Shown here piece by piece: positions 1-6,279 of a stretch of DNA of 6,780 nt. The stretch comes from Burkholderiaceae bacterium (GTDB taxonomy: Bacteria; Pseudomonadota; Gammaproteobacteria; Burkholderiales; Burkholderiaceae): the NCBI GenBank assembly GCA_025057735.1, contig JANWUU010000400.1, positions 1 through 6,780 of the forward strand, given 5' to 3'. The notes beneath the pieces were generated by a model that searched no databases, was not told where the DNA came from, and was given only the letters and a program-made list of their open reading frames with translations. Position numbers and translations under genes: made by a program. Every line of letters starts with the position of its first letter. Positions within the stretch are counted from its first letter, which is position 1.

Positions 1-295
1 CCGCGTGGTGGCGGACGTGGCCGCCGCGATCGAGCACATCAACACGTACGGCAGCAAGCACACCGACGCCATCGTCACCGAGAACTACACCATCGCCATG
101 CGCTTCCTGCGCGAGGTCGATTCCGCCTCGGTGATGGTGAACGCCTCCACGCGCTTCGCCGACGGCTACGAGTACGGGCTGGGGGCGGAGATCGGCATCT
201 CCAACGACAAGCTGCACGCGCGCGGCCCGGTGGGGCTGGAGGGGCTGACCTCGCAGAAGTTCGTCGTGTTCGGCAACGGCGAGGTGCGCGGCTGA
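1..295 (+). CDS. proA: Glutamate-5-semialdehyde dehydrogenase (gamma-glutamyl phosphate reductase), C-terminal part
   Basis: Only the last 97 or so residues are present; the gene enters from the left edge with its first whole codon at position 2 and ends at TGA 293-295. ProA reduces gamma-glutamyl phosphate with NADPH to glutamate-5-semialdehyde, the second step of proline biosynthesis, in the cytoplasm. The tail carries the strongly conserved end of the family: a stretch with [10 protein letters not shown], then GLGAEIGIS, then [11 protein letters not shown], then TSQKFVV. Full-length members are about 420 residues, so roughly three quarters, including the catalytic cysteine region, lies outside the window. 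The end looks intact. The next gene starts 3 bases after the stop on the same strand, so proA is probably cotranscribed with the membrane protein gene that follows. The family assignment is very secure. Confidence 0.96.
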   Translation, partial: RVVADVAAAIEHINTYGSKHTDAIVTENYTIAMRFLREVDSASVMVNASTRFADGYEYGLGAEIGISNDKLHARGPVGLEGLTSQKFVVFGNGEVRG

Positions 296-298
296 CCC

Positions 299-718
299 GT
301 GCTCTGGATCAAATCCTTCCATATCGTCTTCGTCACCGCCTGGTTCGCCGGCCTGTTTTACCTGCCGCGCATCCTGGTGAACCTGGCCATGGTGCCGGCG
401 CCCGGCCCCGAGCGCGACCGCCTGCTGCTGATGGGCGGCAAGCTGTACCGCTTCATGACGCTGCTCGGCGTGGTGGCGATCGTGTTCGGCCTGTGGCTGT
501 GGCTGCTGTACCGCATCGGCGCCGGCGCCGGCTGGATGCATGCCAAGCTGGCGCTGGTGCTGCTGCTGATCGCCTACCACGGCTGGTGCGGCAAGCTGCT
601 GGCGGATTTCCGGCACGGCCGCAACCGCCATTCGCATATCTGGTACCGCGTGTTCAACGAAGTGCCGGTGCTGCTGCTGACGGCGATCGTGTTGCTGGTC
701 GTCTTGAAGCCCTTCTGA
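299..718 (+). CDS. hemJ: HemJ/CopD-like four-helix membrane protein (probable protoporphyrinogen IX oxidase)
   Basis: This 139-residue inner-membrane protein starts at GTG 299, giving the typical family start MLWIKSFHIVF. Four hydrophobic segments are visible at about residues 4-24, 52-71, 83-99 and 121-137. His8 lies in the first segment, and a WMHAKLAL motif (79-86) with His81 and Lys83 opens the third; these correspond to conserved His and Lys positions of the HemJ (UPF0093) family. The C-terminal part, with HSHIWYRVFNEVPVLLL, is also family-typical. HemJ oxidises protoporphyrinogen IX to protoporphyrin IX in haem synthesis in bacteria lacking HemG/HemY; many genomes label such proteins only 'CopD family'. 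It starts 3 bases after proA and ends 13 bases before the methyltransferase gene, which suggests one transcript. A GAGGT at 281-285, inside proA, may be a rather distant ribosome binding site. The family is clear; the enzymatic role is inferred from the family. Confidence 0.82.
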   Translation: MLWIKSFHIVFVTAWFAGLFYLPRILVNLAMVPAPGPERDRLLLMGGKLYRFMTLLGVVAIVFGLWLWLLYRIGAGAGWMHAKLALVLLLIAYHGWCGKLLADFRHGRNRHSHIWYRVFNEVPVLLLTAIVLLVVLKPF

Positions 719-731
719 CGCCGGCGCCGCG

Positions 732-1931
732 ATGGTGGCCGGACCAGAGCGCTTCTTCGCCGTCTGTCCGCGCGGTCTGGAAGCGCTGCTGGCGCAGGAG
801 TTGACGGGCCTCGGGGCGCAGGCGTGCACCCCGCAAGCCGGTGGCGTCGCCTTCAGCGGCACGCTGCAGACCGGCTACGCGGCCAATTTGCATTCGCGGC
901 TGGCGAGCCGCGTGCTGCGCGAGGTCGGCCAGGCGCCCTACGCGGACGAGGAAGACGTGTACGCGGCGGCGCATGCCGTGGCGTGGGAGCGCTGGTTCGA
1001 TGCGCGCCAGACGCTGCGCGTGGACGTGACGCTGGCCGGTTCGCGGCTGTCGAACGCGGGATTTCTCACGCTGCGCGTCAAAGACGCCATCGTCGACCGC
1101 CTGCGTGCCCGCACCGGCGCGCGCCCCTTCATTGACCGCGCGCGGCCGGACGTGCGCGTGTTCGCGCATCTGGAGGCGCGCGTCGCGTACCTCTACCTGG
1201 ACCTCTCGGGCGAGGCGTTGTTCAAGCGCGGTTGGCGCGCCGACAAGGGCGAGGCGCCGCTGAAGGAGAACCTCGCCGCCGGGCTGCTGGCCCTGGCCGG
1301 CTGGGACCCGTCGCAGCCGCTGCTGGATCCGTTCTGTGGCAGCGGCACGATCGCACTGGAGGCCGCCGCGATCGCGGCGCGGCGCGCCCCCGGCCTGCAA
1401 CGCCGCTTCGCCTTCGAGCGGCTGCGCGATTTCGATGCCGCCTGCTGGCGGCGCCTGCTCGCCCAGGCGCAGGAGCAGGCGCAGCACGCAGCCGCGGCGG
1501 CCGTCCGCATCGCCGCCAGCGACGCGGCGCCGCGGGCGATCGAGACGGCGCGCCGCAACGCGTCGCTCGCCGGCTTCGGGCCGTGGCTCGCCGATGGCCG
1601 GCTGCAGTTCGCGGTGGCCGATGCACGGACCGTCGCGCCGCCGGCCGCCTGCGGACTGATCGTATCGAACCCGCCGTACGGCGTGCAAAGCCAGCCCGGC
1701 GACCGCGATCTGCCAGCGCTGATGCAGGCGTTCGCCGCTCACCTGAAGCGGCGCTTCGGCGGCTGGACCACCTGGCTGCTGTCGGCCGACCTCGATTTGC
1801 CCAAGCACATGCGGCTGCGCGAGACGCGCCGCATCGTGTTGTTCAACGGGCCCCTCGCGTGCCGCCTGTTCCGCTTTGAATTGCGCGCCGGCAGTTATCG
1901 CCGCGCTGTGGCTGGCGCCCGCCTCAGCTAG
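732..1931 (+). CDS. Class I SAM-dependent RNA methyltransferase with THUMP domain (RlmL/YpsC type)
   Basis: The 399-residue protein starts at ATG 732 with the family-typical N-terminus RFFAVCPRGLEALLAQEL. Residues 1 to about 155 match the ferredoxin-like/THUMP RNA-binding part, and residues from about 160 form the Rossmann methyltransferase domain. Visible motifs are FKRGWRADKGEAPLKENLAA (164-183), motif I DPFCGSGT (199-206) for S-adenosylmethionine binding, and motif IV NPPYG (313-317). NPPY motifs mark amino-group methylation, here most likely N2-guanine of 23S rRNA (G2445 in E. coli numbering). E. coli RlmL is fused to a second methyltransferase domain, RlmK, to about 700 residues; this protein stops after the first domain, as in B. 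subtilis YpsC. Automated pipelines often mislabel this family as an N6-adenine DNA methylase. It is 13 bases downstream of the hemJ-like gene, with no clear Shine-Dalgarno. Its stop TAG (1929-1931) overlaps the end of the opposing peroxidase gene. Confidence 0.88.
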   Translation: MVAGPERFFAVCPRGLEALLAQELTGLGAQACTPQAGGVAFSGTLQTGYAANLHSRLASRVLREVGQAPYADEEDVYAAAHAVAWERWFDARQTLRVDVTLAGSRLSNAGFLTLRVKDAIVDRLRARTGARPFIDRARPDVRVFAHLEARVAYLYLDLSGEALFKRGWRADKGEAPLKENLAAGLLALAGWDPSQPLLDPFCGSGTIALEAAAIAARRAPGLQRRFAFERLRDFDAACWRRLLAQAQEQAQHAAAAAVRIAASDAAPRAIETARRNASLAGFGPWLADGRLQFAVADARTVAPPAACGLIVSNPPYGVQSQPGDRDLPALMQAFAAHLKRRFGGWTTWLLSADLDLPKHMRLRETRRIVLFNGPLACRLFRFELRAGSYRRAVAGARLS

Positions 1932-2409
1932 CTAGCAGCGCCTCGATGTCCGGCGTGATCGACAGCGGATCGGTTTGCGGTGCGTAGCGCTTGACCACCC
2001 GTCCACTGCGGTCGACCAGGAACTTGGTGAAGTTCCATTTGATTGCCTCGCTGCCGAGCAGGCCCGGCGCGGCCGCTTTCAGGTGCACGAACAGGGGATG
2101 CGCCGCGTCGCCGTTGACGTCCACCTTGGCGAACAGCGGGAAACTCACGCCGTAGCGCGTCTCGCAAAACTGGGCGATCTGCTGTTCGTTGCCCGGCTCC
2201 TGCGCGCCGAACTGGTTGCACGGAAAGCCGAGCACCGCGAAGCCGCGATCAAAATAGCGCTCGTGCAGCGTCTGCAGCCCCGCGTACTGCGGGGTGAAGC
2301 CGCACTGGCTGGCGGTGTTCACGATCAGCAGGACCTTGCCCTTGTAGGCCGACAGCGGCTGCTGCCGGCCGTCGATGGTGGTGGCCGAGAAATCGTAGAC
2401 GGTGCTCAT
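1924..2409 (-). CDS. Glutathione peroxidase family thiol peroxidase (three-cysteine, probably thioredoxin-dependent)
   Basis: This 161-residue protein starts at the ATG complementary to 2407-2409 (MSTVYDFSATT) and ends at TGA (1924-1926). It reduces hydrogen and organic peroxides. The peroxidatic Cys36 sits in NTASQCGFTPQY, Gln70 in the block FPCNQFGAQEPG (62-73), and Trp125-Asn126 in KWNFTKFLVD; together they form the expected Cys-Gln-Trp-Asn site. Cys64 and Cys82 are also present, a pattern matching yeast Gpx3 and plant GPX-like enzymes, where Cys82 resolves the sulfenic acid and thioredoxin is the reductant. There is no signal peptide, so it should be cytoplasmic, and the length is normal for the short bacterial form. 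The gene starts 5 bases after the dehydrogenase stop and is probably the last gene of the leftward operon. Its reading frame stays open far upstream through neighbouring genes, so the start was placed by the family N-terminus. Confidence 0.93.
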   Translation of the reverse strand: MSTVYDFSATTIDGRQQPLSAYKGKVLLIVNTASQCGFTPQYAGLQTLHERYFDRGFAVLGFPCNQFGAQEPGNEQQIAQFCETRYGVSFPLFAKVDVNGDAAHPLFVHLKAAAPGLLGSEAIKWNFTKFLVDRSGRVVKRYAPQTDPLSITPDIEALLAS

Positions 2410-2414
2410 TTTCG

Positions 2415-3176
2415 TCAGCGGCCCGAGAGGTCCGGGCCGCCCAGGTAGATGCGGTTGTACGTCGGGCTGATCAGGATTTCGTTGACGCAGACGTGCGGCG
2501 GCTGCTCGGCCACCCAGCGGATGGTACGACCCAGGTCCTCCGGCTGCAGCATTTTCGCGCGTTCCTCCGGCGAGGGCGGCACGGGACGCTTTTCCAGAAT
2601 CGGCGTGGCCACCTCGCCGGGGCAGATCGCGCAGGCGCGGATGCCGTGGCGGCCCTCTTCGATGTTGATCGTTTCGGTGAGCGCCACCACGGCATGCTTG
2701 GCCGCGTTGTAGGCCGGGCCGACCAGCGCCATCACGTGCCGGCCGGCCCAGGAGGCCACGTTGATGATCAGGCCGTCGCCGCGCGCGCGCATGGCCGGCA
2801 GCACCGCATGCGTGCAGTAGAACGTGCCATTCAGATTGACGCGCACCACCTCCTCGTAGCCCGCTACGGTCTGGTCGCGCCAGAAACGTGTCGGCACGTT
2901 CAGCCCCGCGCTGTTGACCAGGATGTCGATGCGACCGTGGCGGGCAAGGATCGCCTGCGCGGTCCGTGCCACCGCCGGCGCGTCGGCCACGTCCAGCGGC
3001 GCCTCCTGCGCCTGCGCGCCCGCCGCGCGCAGCGCCGCCGCCGCATGCGCCAGCGGCTCGGCGCGCCGGCCGGATAGCACGACCGCAGCGCCGGCGGCGG
3101 CGAGTTCGCGCGCCGCCGCCAGTCCGATGCCGCTGCCGGCGCCGGTGATCCAGGCGACGCGGCCGGCGAGTGTCAT
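2415..3176 (-). CDS. SDR family NAD(P)-dependent oxidoreductase
   Basis: This is a 253-residue classical short-chain dehydrogenase/reductase with a complete Rossmann fold. The cofactor motif TGAGSGIG is at 11-18. Arg37 and Arg38 after the second strand (VVLSGRR) favour NADP(H), and Asp62 contacts the adenine. NSAG at 88-91 replaces the usual NNAG. The catalytic tetrad is Asn114, Ser142, Tyr156 and Lys160 (YNAAK), followed by PGEVATP (186-192). It should catalyse a reversible carbonyl/alcohol oxidoreduction in the cytoplasm; the substrate cannot be read from the sequence. It starts at the ATG complementary to 3174-3176, 3 bases after the pilU stop, and ends 5 bases before the peroxidase gene, so translation is probably coupled in one operon. 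The length is standard and no active-site residue is missing. Membership of the superfamily is certain; any specific name (for example 3-oxoacyl-ACP reductase) would be a guess. Confidence 0.93.
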   Translation of the reverse strand: MTLAGRVAWITGAGSGIGLAAARELAAAGAAVVLSGRRAEPLAHAAAALRAAGAQAQEAPLDVADAPAVARTAQAILARHGRIDILVNSAGLNVPTRFWRDQTVAGYEEVVRVNLNGTFYCTHAVLPAMRARGDGLIINVASWAGRHVMALVGPAYNAAKHAVVALTETINIEEGRHGIRACAICPGEVATPILEKRPVPPSPEERAKMLQPEDLGRTIRWVAEQPPHVCVNEILISPTYNRIYLGGPDLSGR

Positions 3177-3179
3177 TCG

Positions 3180-4322
3180 TTACCGGACCAGGCCGATGTG
3201 CTCGATGCCCTGGTGGATACCGGCCACGCCACCGTACAGCTTGGAATGAAGCTTGATGCGCAGGCGCAGGTCGTTGACGGAATCGGCGAAGCGCAGCGCA
3301 TCCTCGTAGGAGATCAACTCGCGCTCGTGCAGGTCGAACAGCGCCTGGTCGAAGGTCTGCATGCCTTGCTCGGTGGAGCGCTTCATCACCTCCTTGATCT
3401 CCTGTACCTCTCCCTTGAAGATCAGATCCGAGATCAGTGGCGAGTTCAGCATCAGCTCGACCGCCGGAATGCGGCCCTTGCGGTCCTTGAAAGGCACCAG
3501 CCGCTGCGAAATCATCGCCCGCAGATTCAATGACAGGTCCATCAAGAGCTGGCGCCGACGTTCCTCCGGGAAGAAGTTGATGATGCGGTCCAGCGCCTGG
3601 TTGGTCGAGTTGGCATGCAGCGTGCACATCACCAGGTGCCCGGTTTCGGCGAAGGCGATCGCATGCTCCATCGTCTCGCGGTCGCGCACCTCGCCGATCA
3701 GGATCACGTCCGGCGCCTGGCGCAGCGTGTTCTTCAGCGCGACGCTCCAGGACTCGCAATCCACGCCGACCTCGCGCTGCGTGACGATGCAGTTCTTGTG
3801 CGGATGCACGTATTCGATCGGATCCTCGATCGTGATGATGTGGCCCTGGCTGTTCTCGTTGCGGTACCCGACCATCGCCGCCAGCGTCGTGCTCTTGCCG
3901 CTGCCGGTGGCGCCGACGACCAGGATGATGCCGCGCTTCGCCATCGCCAGCTCGTTGATGATCAGCGGCAGGTTCAATTCTTCCACGGTCGGGATCTTGT
4001 CGGCGATCACGCGGAACACGATGCCGACCTTGCCTTGCTGCACGAAGGCCGAGACGCGGAAGCGGCCGATGCCGGTCGGACTGATCGCGAAGTTGCATTC
4101 CTTGGTCGCCTCGAACTCGGCGGCCTGGCGGTCGTTCATGATCGCGCGCACCAGTTCGGCCGTGTGCTGCGCCGTCAGCGGCTGCTGCGATACCGGCAGC
4201 ACGCGGCCGTCGATCTTGAACGCCGGCGGGAAGTCGGCAGTCAGGAAAAGGTCCGACCCCTTCTTCTGCAGCAGCAGCCGCAGCAGTTCGTGCACGAAGC
4301 GCGTGGCCTGATCGCGTTCCAT
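3180..4322 (-). CDS. pilU: PilT/PilU family type IVa pilus retraction ATPase PilU
   Basis: PilU is a 380-residue cytoplasmic secretion-superfamily ATPase that assists PilT in pulling back type IVa pili at the inner-membrane base of the machine. The N-terminal PAS-like domain covers about residues 1-100 and the RecA-like ATPase domain the rest. Seen in the protein are Walker A GATGSGKST (137-145), the Asp box around IITIEDPIEYVH (162-173), Walker B VILIGEVRD (207-215) with Glu211, and the His box AETGHLVMCTLHANS (225-239). The C-terminal part, with QGMQTFDQALFDL (319-331) and SVNDLRLRIKL (348-358), separates PilU from PilT, as does the longer tail. The start is the ATG complementary to 4320-4322, supported by a GAGG at 4329-4332. 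It follows pilT with a 49-base gap that contains a strong hairpin. In characterised species PilU works only together with PilT. Confidence 0.94.
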   Translation of the reverse strand: MERDQATRFVHELLRLLLQKKGSDLFLTADFPPAFKIDGRVLPVSQQPLTAQHTAELVRAIMNDRQAAEFEATKECNFAISPTGIGRFRVSAFVQQGKVGIVFRVIADKIPTVEELNLPLIINELAMAKRGIILVVGATGSGKSTTLAAMVGYRNENSQGHIITIEDPIEYVHPHKNCIVTQREVGVDCESWSVALKNTLRQAPDVILIGEVRDRETMEHAIAFAETGHLVMCTLHANSTNQALDRIINFFPEERRRQLLMDLSLNLRAMISQRLVPFKDRKGRIPAVELMLNSPLISDLIFKGEVQEIKEVMKRSTEQGMQTFDQALFDLHERELISYEDALRFADSVNDLRLRIKLHSKLYGGVAGIHQGIEHIGLVR

Positions 4323-4328
4323 AAGGTA

Positions 4329-4332
4329 CCTC
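4329..4332 (-). promoter_or_regulatory. Ribosome binding site of pilU
   Basis: Read on the minus strand, GAGG lies 6 bases ahead of the pilU ATG (complement of 4320-4322). It is the clearest Shine-Dalgarno of the leftward cluster and supports this start over others. It begins 5 bases after the end of the intercistronic hairpin. Confidence 0.7.
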
Positions 4333-4337
4333 GAGAA

Positions 4338-4359
4338 GCCGCGGCCGACGCGCCGCGGC
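4338..4359 (-). repeat. Perfect GC inverted repeat (hairpin) between pilT and pilU
   Basis: Two identical arms GCCGCGGC (4338-4345 and 4352-4359), each itself palindromic, flank the six-base loop CGACGC. On the pilT-pilU transcript they would form an 8-bp all-GC stem within the 49-base gap, 27 bases or fewer from the pilT stop and just before the pilU ribosome binding site. No T-run follows it, so it does not look like a normal intrinsic terminator. A role in mRNA stability, processing or tuning of pilU translation is inference only. Confidence 0.6.
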
Positions 4360-4371
4360 GGATTGGATGCA

Positions 4372-5424
4372 TTACCCGACGAACGCCTCCGGCTGTTTGG
4401 CGTATTGACGCGCCTCGGCCGCCGACACGATGTTCCGACGCACCAGATCCATCAGACACTGATCCAGCGTCTGCATGCCGTACTGGCTGCCAGTCTGGAT
4501 CATCGAATACATCTGCGCCACTTTGTTCTCGCGGATCAGGTTGCGGATCGCCGGAGTCCCGACCATGATCTCATGCGCAGCCACCCGCCCGCTGCCGTCC
4601 TTCATCTTCAGCAGCGCCTGCGAGATCACCGCCACCAGCGACTCCGACAGCATCGCCCGTACCATCTCCTTCTCCGCCGCCGGGAACACGTCGACGATGC
4701 GGTCGATCGTCTTCGCCGCGCTGGACGTATGCAGCGTGCCGAGCACCAGGTGCCCGGTCTCGGCCGCCGTGAGCGCCAGCCGGATCGTCTCCAGGTCGCG
4801 CAGCTCGCCCACCAAAATTACGTCGGGGTCCTCGCGCAGCGCGCTGCGCAGCGCATTGGAAAACGATAGCGTGTGCGGACCCACCTCGCGCTGGTTGATC
4901 ACGCACTTGCGGCTTTCGTGCACGAACTCGATCGGATCCTCGATCGTCAGCACGTGCCCGTACAGATTGTTGTTCACGTGGTCGATCATCGCCGCCAGCG
5001 TGGTGCTTTTGCCGCTGCCAGTCGGCCCGGTGACCAGCACCAGGCCCCGCGGCCTCAGCGCGAAGTCTGCAAACACCCGCGGTGCCTGCAATTCTTCCAG
5101 CGACAGCACGCGCGACGGAATGGTCCGCATCACCGCTGCCGCACCGCGGTCCTGCATGAACGCGTTGACGCGGAAGCGGGCCAGCCCGGGCAGGTCGAAC
5201 GAGAAGTCGCACTCGAGGTTCTCGTCGAACATCTTGCGCTGGCTGTCGTTCATGATGTCGTAGATCAGGGCGTGCACGTCCTGGTGCTCAAGCGGCGGCA
5301 TGTTGATGCGCCGCACATCGCCGTGCACCCGGATCATCGGCGGAAGGCCCGCCGACAAATGCAGGTCAGAAGCCTTGTTTTTGACCGAAAATGCGAGCAG
5401 TTCGGAAATATCGATGCGCGACAT
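4372..5424 (-). CDS. pilT: Type IVa pilus retraction ATPase PilT
   Basis: PilT is the hexameric motor that depolymerises the type IVa pilus, driving twitching motility, DNA uptake and surface sensing. The 350-residue protein opens with a family-typical stretch, DISELLAFSVKNKASDLHLSAG-like, in the PAS-like N-terminal domain. The ATPase domain shows Walker A GPTGSGKST (133-141), the Asp box around LTIEDPIEFVH (159-169), Walker B DVILVGELRD (201-210) with Glu207, the His box AETGHLVLGTLHTSS (221-235), and the AIRNLIRE retraction motif (292-299), a PilT signature. The length agrees with the usual 344-350 residues. The start is the ATG complementary to 5422-5424, giving MSRIDIS; a strong Shine-Dalgarno is not seen. 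It is the first gene of the leftward cluster, divergent from yggS and followed after 49 bases by its paralogue pilU. All motifs are intact, so it should be active. Confidence 0.97.
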   Translation of the reverse strand: MSRIDISELLAFSVKNKASDLHLSAGLPPMIRVHGDVRRINMPPLEHQDVHALIYDIMNDSQRKMFDENLECDFSFDLPGLARFRVNAFMQDRGAAAVMRTIPSRVLSLEELQAPRVFADFALRPRGLVLVTGPTGSGKSTTLAAMIDHVNNNLYGHVLTIEDPIEFVHESRKCVINQREVGPHTLSFSNALRSALREDPDVILVGELRDLETIRLALTAAETGHLVLGTLHTSSAAKTIDRIVDVFPAAEKEMVRAMLSESLVAVISQALLKMKDGSGRVAAHEIMVGTPAIRNLIRENKVAQMYSMIQTGSQYGMQTLDQCLMDLVRRNIVSAAEARQYAKQPEAFVG

Positions 5425-5526
5425 AGGCTTGCCGATGGAGGAAGACGTCCAGCCGCGACACTACTGCCCGCCTCCGAATCCGAACACCGGAAAAGACCGC
5501 GGCCGTGCCGGATACTCGTGAAAATT
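5425..5526. promoter_or_regulatory. Divergent intergenic region between pilT and yggS
   Basis: This 102-base gap must hold or adjoin the promoters of the leftward pilT cluster and the rightward yggS gene, because the two genes point away from each other. I see no good sigma-70 pair. The best -10-like string on the plus strand, GATACT at 5511-5516, has no matching -35 and is very near the yggS start. A tandem TCCGAA-TCCGAA occurs at 5473-5484. Promoter content is inferred from gene orientation, not from recognised motifs. Confidence 0.4.
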
Positions 5527-6270
5527 ATGGACAAGCTGGACGACTGCGTGCAACGGAACCTGCAGCGGGTACAGGGGCGGATCGCGGCGGCGGCGCGCGC
5601 CAGCGGGCGCGATCCGTCCGCCATCGCCCTGGTAGCGGTCAGCAAGACCTTCGGCGCGGCGCACGTGCTGGCCGCGGCGCAGTCCGGACTGCGCGCCTTC
5701 GGCGAGAACTACGTTCAGGAAGCCCTGCCGAAGATCGCGCAGGTGCGGCAGGCGGCACCGGACCTATCGTGCGAGTGGCACCTGATCGGTCCACTTCAGA
5801 GCAACAAGACGCGCCTGGCGGCGGAGACCTTCGACTGGGTGCAGTCGGTCGACCGGCTGAAGATCGCCGAGCGCCTGGCGGCGCAGCGTCCGCCGGAGGC
5901 CCCGCCGCTGAACGTGCTGATCCAGGTGAACATCAGTGCCGAAGCCAGCAAGAGCGGTGTGACGCCGGCCGAGCTGGCTGCGCTGGCGCACGCCGTGGCC
6001 GCTTTGCCGCGTCTGCGGTTGCGCGGCTTGATGGCGATTCCCGCGCCCGCCGCGGATCCCGTCGCGCGCCGCGCGCCGTTTGCCCGCCTGCGCGCGCTGT
6101 TCGAGGACCTGCGGGCGCAGGGGCTGCCGCTCGACACGCTGTCGATGGGCATGTCCGACGACCTGGAGGAGGCGATCGCCGAGGGCGCGACGATGGTGCG
6201 CGTGGGCAGCGCGATCTTCGGCGCGCGCGTGCCCGGCCCGCATCCCTGGCCGGCCGCGCGCCAGGGCTAA
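5527..6270 (+). CDS. yggS: YggS/PLPBP family pyridoxal phosphate homeostasis protein
   Basis: The 247-residue protein belongs to the PLP-binding YggS/PROSC family. It has an alanine-racemase-like barrel with no established enzymatic activity and buffers intracellular pyridoxal 5'-phosphate, affecting amino-acid and B6 balance. The PLP lysine is Lys40 in LVAVSKTF. Further family motifs are FGENYVQEA (58-66), HLIGPLQSNK (85-94), SMGMSDDLEEA (206-216) and VRVGSAIFG (224-232), which includes the phosphate-binding end of the barrel. The length is close to the E. coli protein (about 234). The ATG at 5527 was chosen because MDKLDDCVQRNLQRVQ aligns with the family N-terminus; a GTG 9 bases upstream is in frame but less likely, and the frame stays open still further upstream opposite pilT by chance. 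No clear Shine-Dalgarno is visible. Its location next to pilT is common in proteobacteria; proC, another frequent neighbour, is not in view. Confidence 0.94.
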   Translation: MDKLDDCVQRNLQRVQGRIAAAARASGRDPSAIALVAVSKTFGAAHVLAAAQSGLRAFGENYVQEALPKIAQVRQAAPDLSCEWHLIGPLQSNKTRLAAETFDWVQSVDRLKIAERLAAQRPPEAPPLNVLIQVNISAEASKSGVTPAELAALAHAVAALPRLRLRGLMAIPAPAADPVARRAPFARLRALFEDLRAQGLPLDTLSMGMSDDLEEAIAEGATMVRVGSAIFGARVPGPHPWPAARQG

Positions 6271-6279
6271 ACTGCCGTC

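Noticed and set aside
516..532. GGCGCC-rich palindromic stretch inside the hemJ-like gene.
   Set aside because: It encodes a Gly-Ala repeat in the loop before the third membrane segment and is explained by codon choice.
654..1808. A 384-codon open frame antisense to the methyltransferase gene.
   Set aside because: Arg/Ala/Gln-rich composition with no family motif, directly opposite a gene with clear THUMP and NPPYG signatures; a shadow of GC-rich coding.
2415..3176. NSAG in place of NNAG in the SDR as a sign of an inactive enzyme.
   Set aside because: The Asn-Ser-Tyr-Lys tetrad is complete, and NSAG occurs in active classical SDRs.
1924..4098. A 724-codon minus-strand open frame running from within pilU through the SDR gene into the peroxidase gene.
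   Set aside because: Only its last 161 codons are real (the peroxidase). The upstream part is low-complexity Arg/Gly/Ala/Pro in the wrong frame of two well-recognised genes; GC-rich codons simply lack stops there.
4325..4358. A polylinker-like run of restriction-site palindromes (GGTACC, CTCGAG, two CCGCGG) between pilT and pilU.
   Set aside because: They fall in a natural intercistronic gap with intact pilT and pilU on both sides and no vector sequence; GC-rich palindromes are frequent here. The hairpin is reported separately.
3361..4568. Two long plus-strand open frames (3361-4311 and 3615-4568) antisense to pilU and the end of pilT.
   Set aside because: They mirror the conserved ATPase codons and show no recognisable domain.
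5500..5518. A possible sigma-54 promoter for pilT: GGCACG on the minus strand in the divergent gap.
   Set aside because: The -24-like part matches, but the required TTGC at the -12 spacing is absent (CGGT instead).
4873..5526. Upstream extension of the yggS frame, antisense to pilT, which would add 218 residues.
   Set aside because: The family N-terminus begins at ATG 5527 and the extension lies opposite the conserved PilT coding region.
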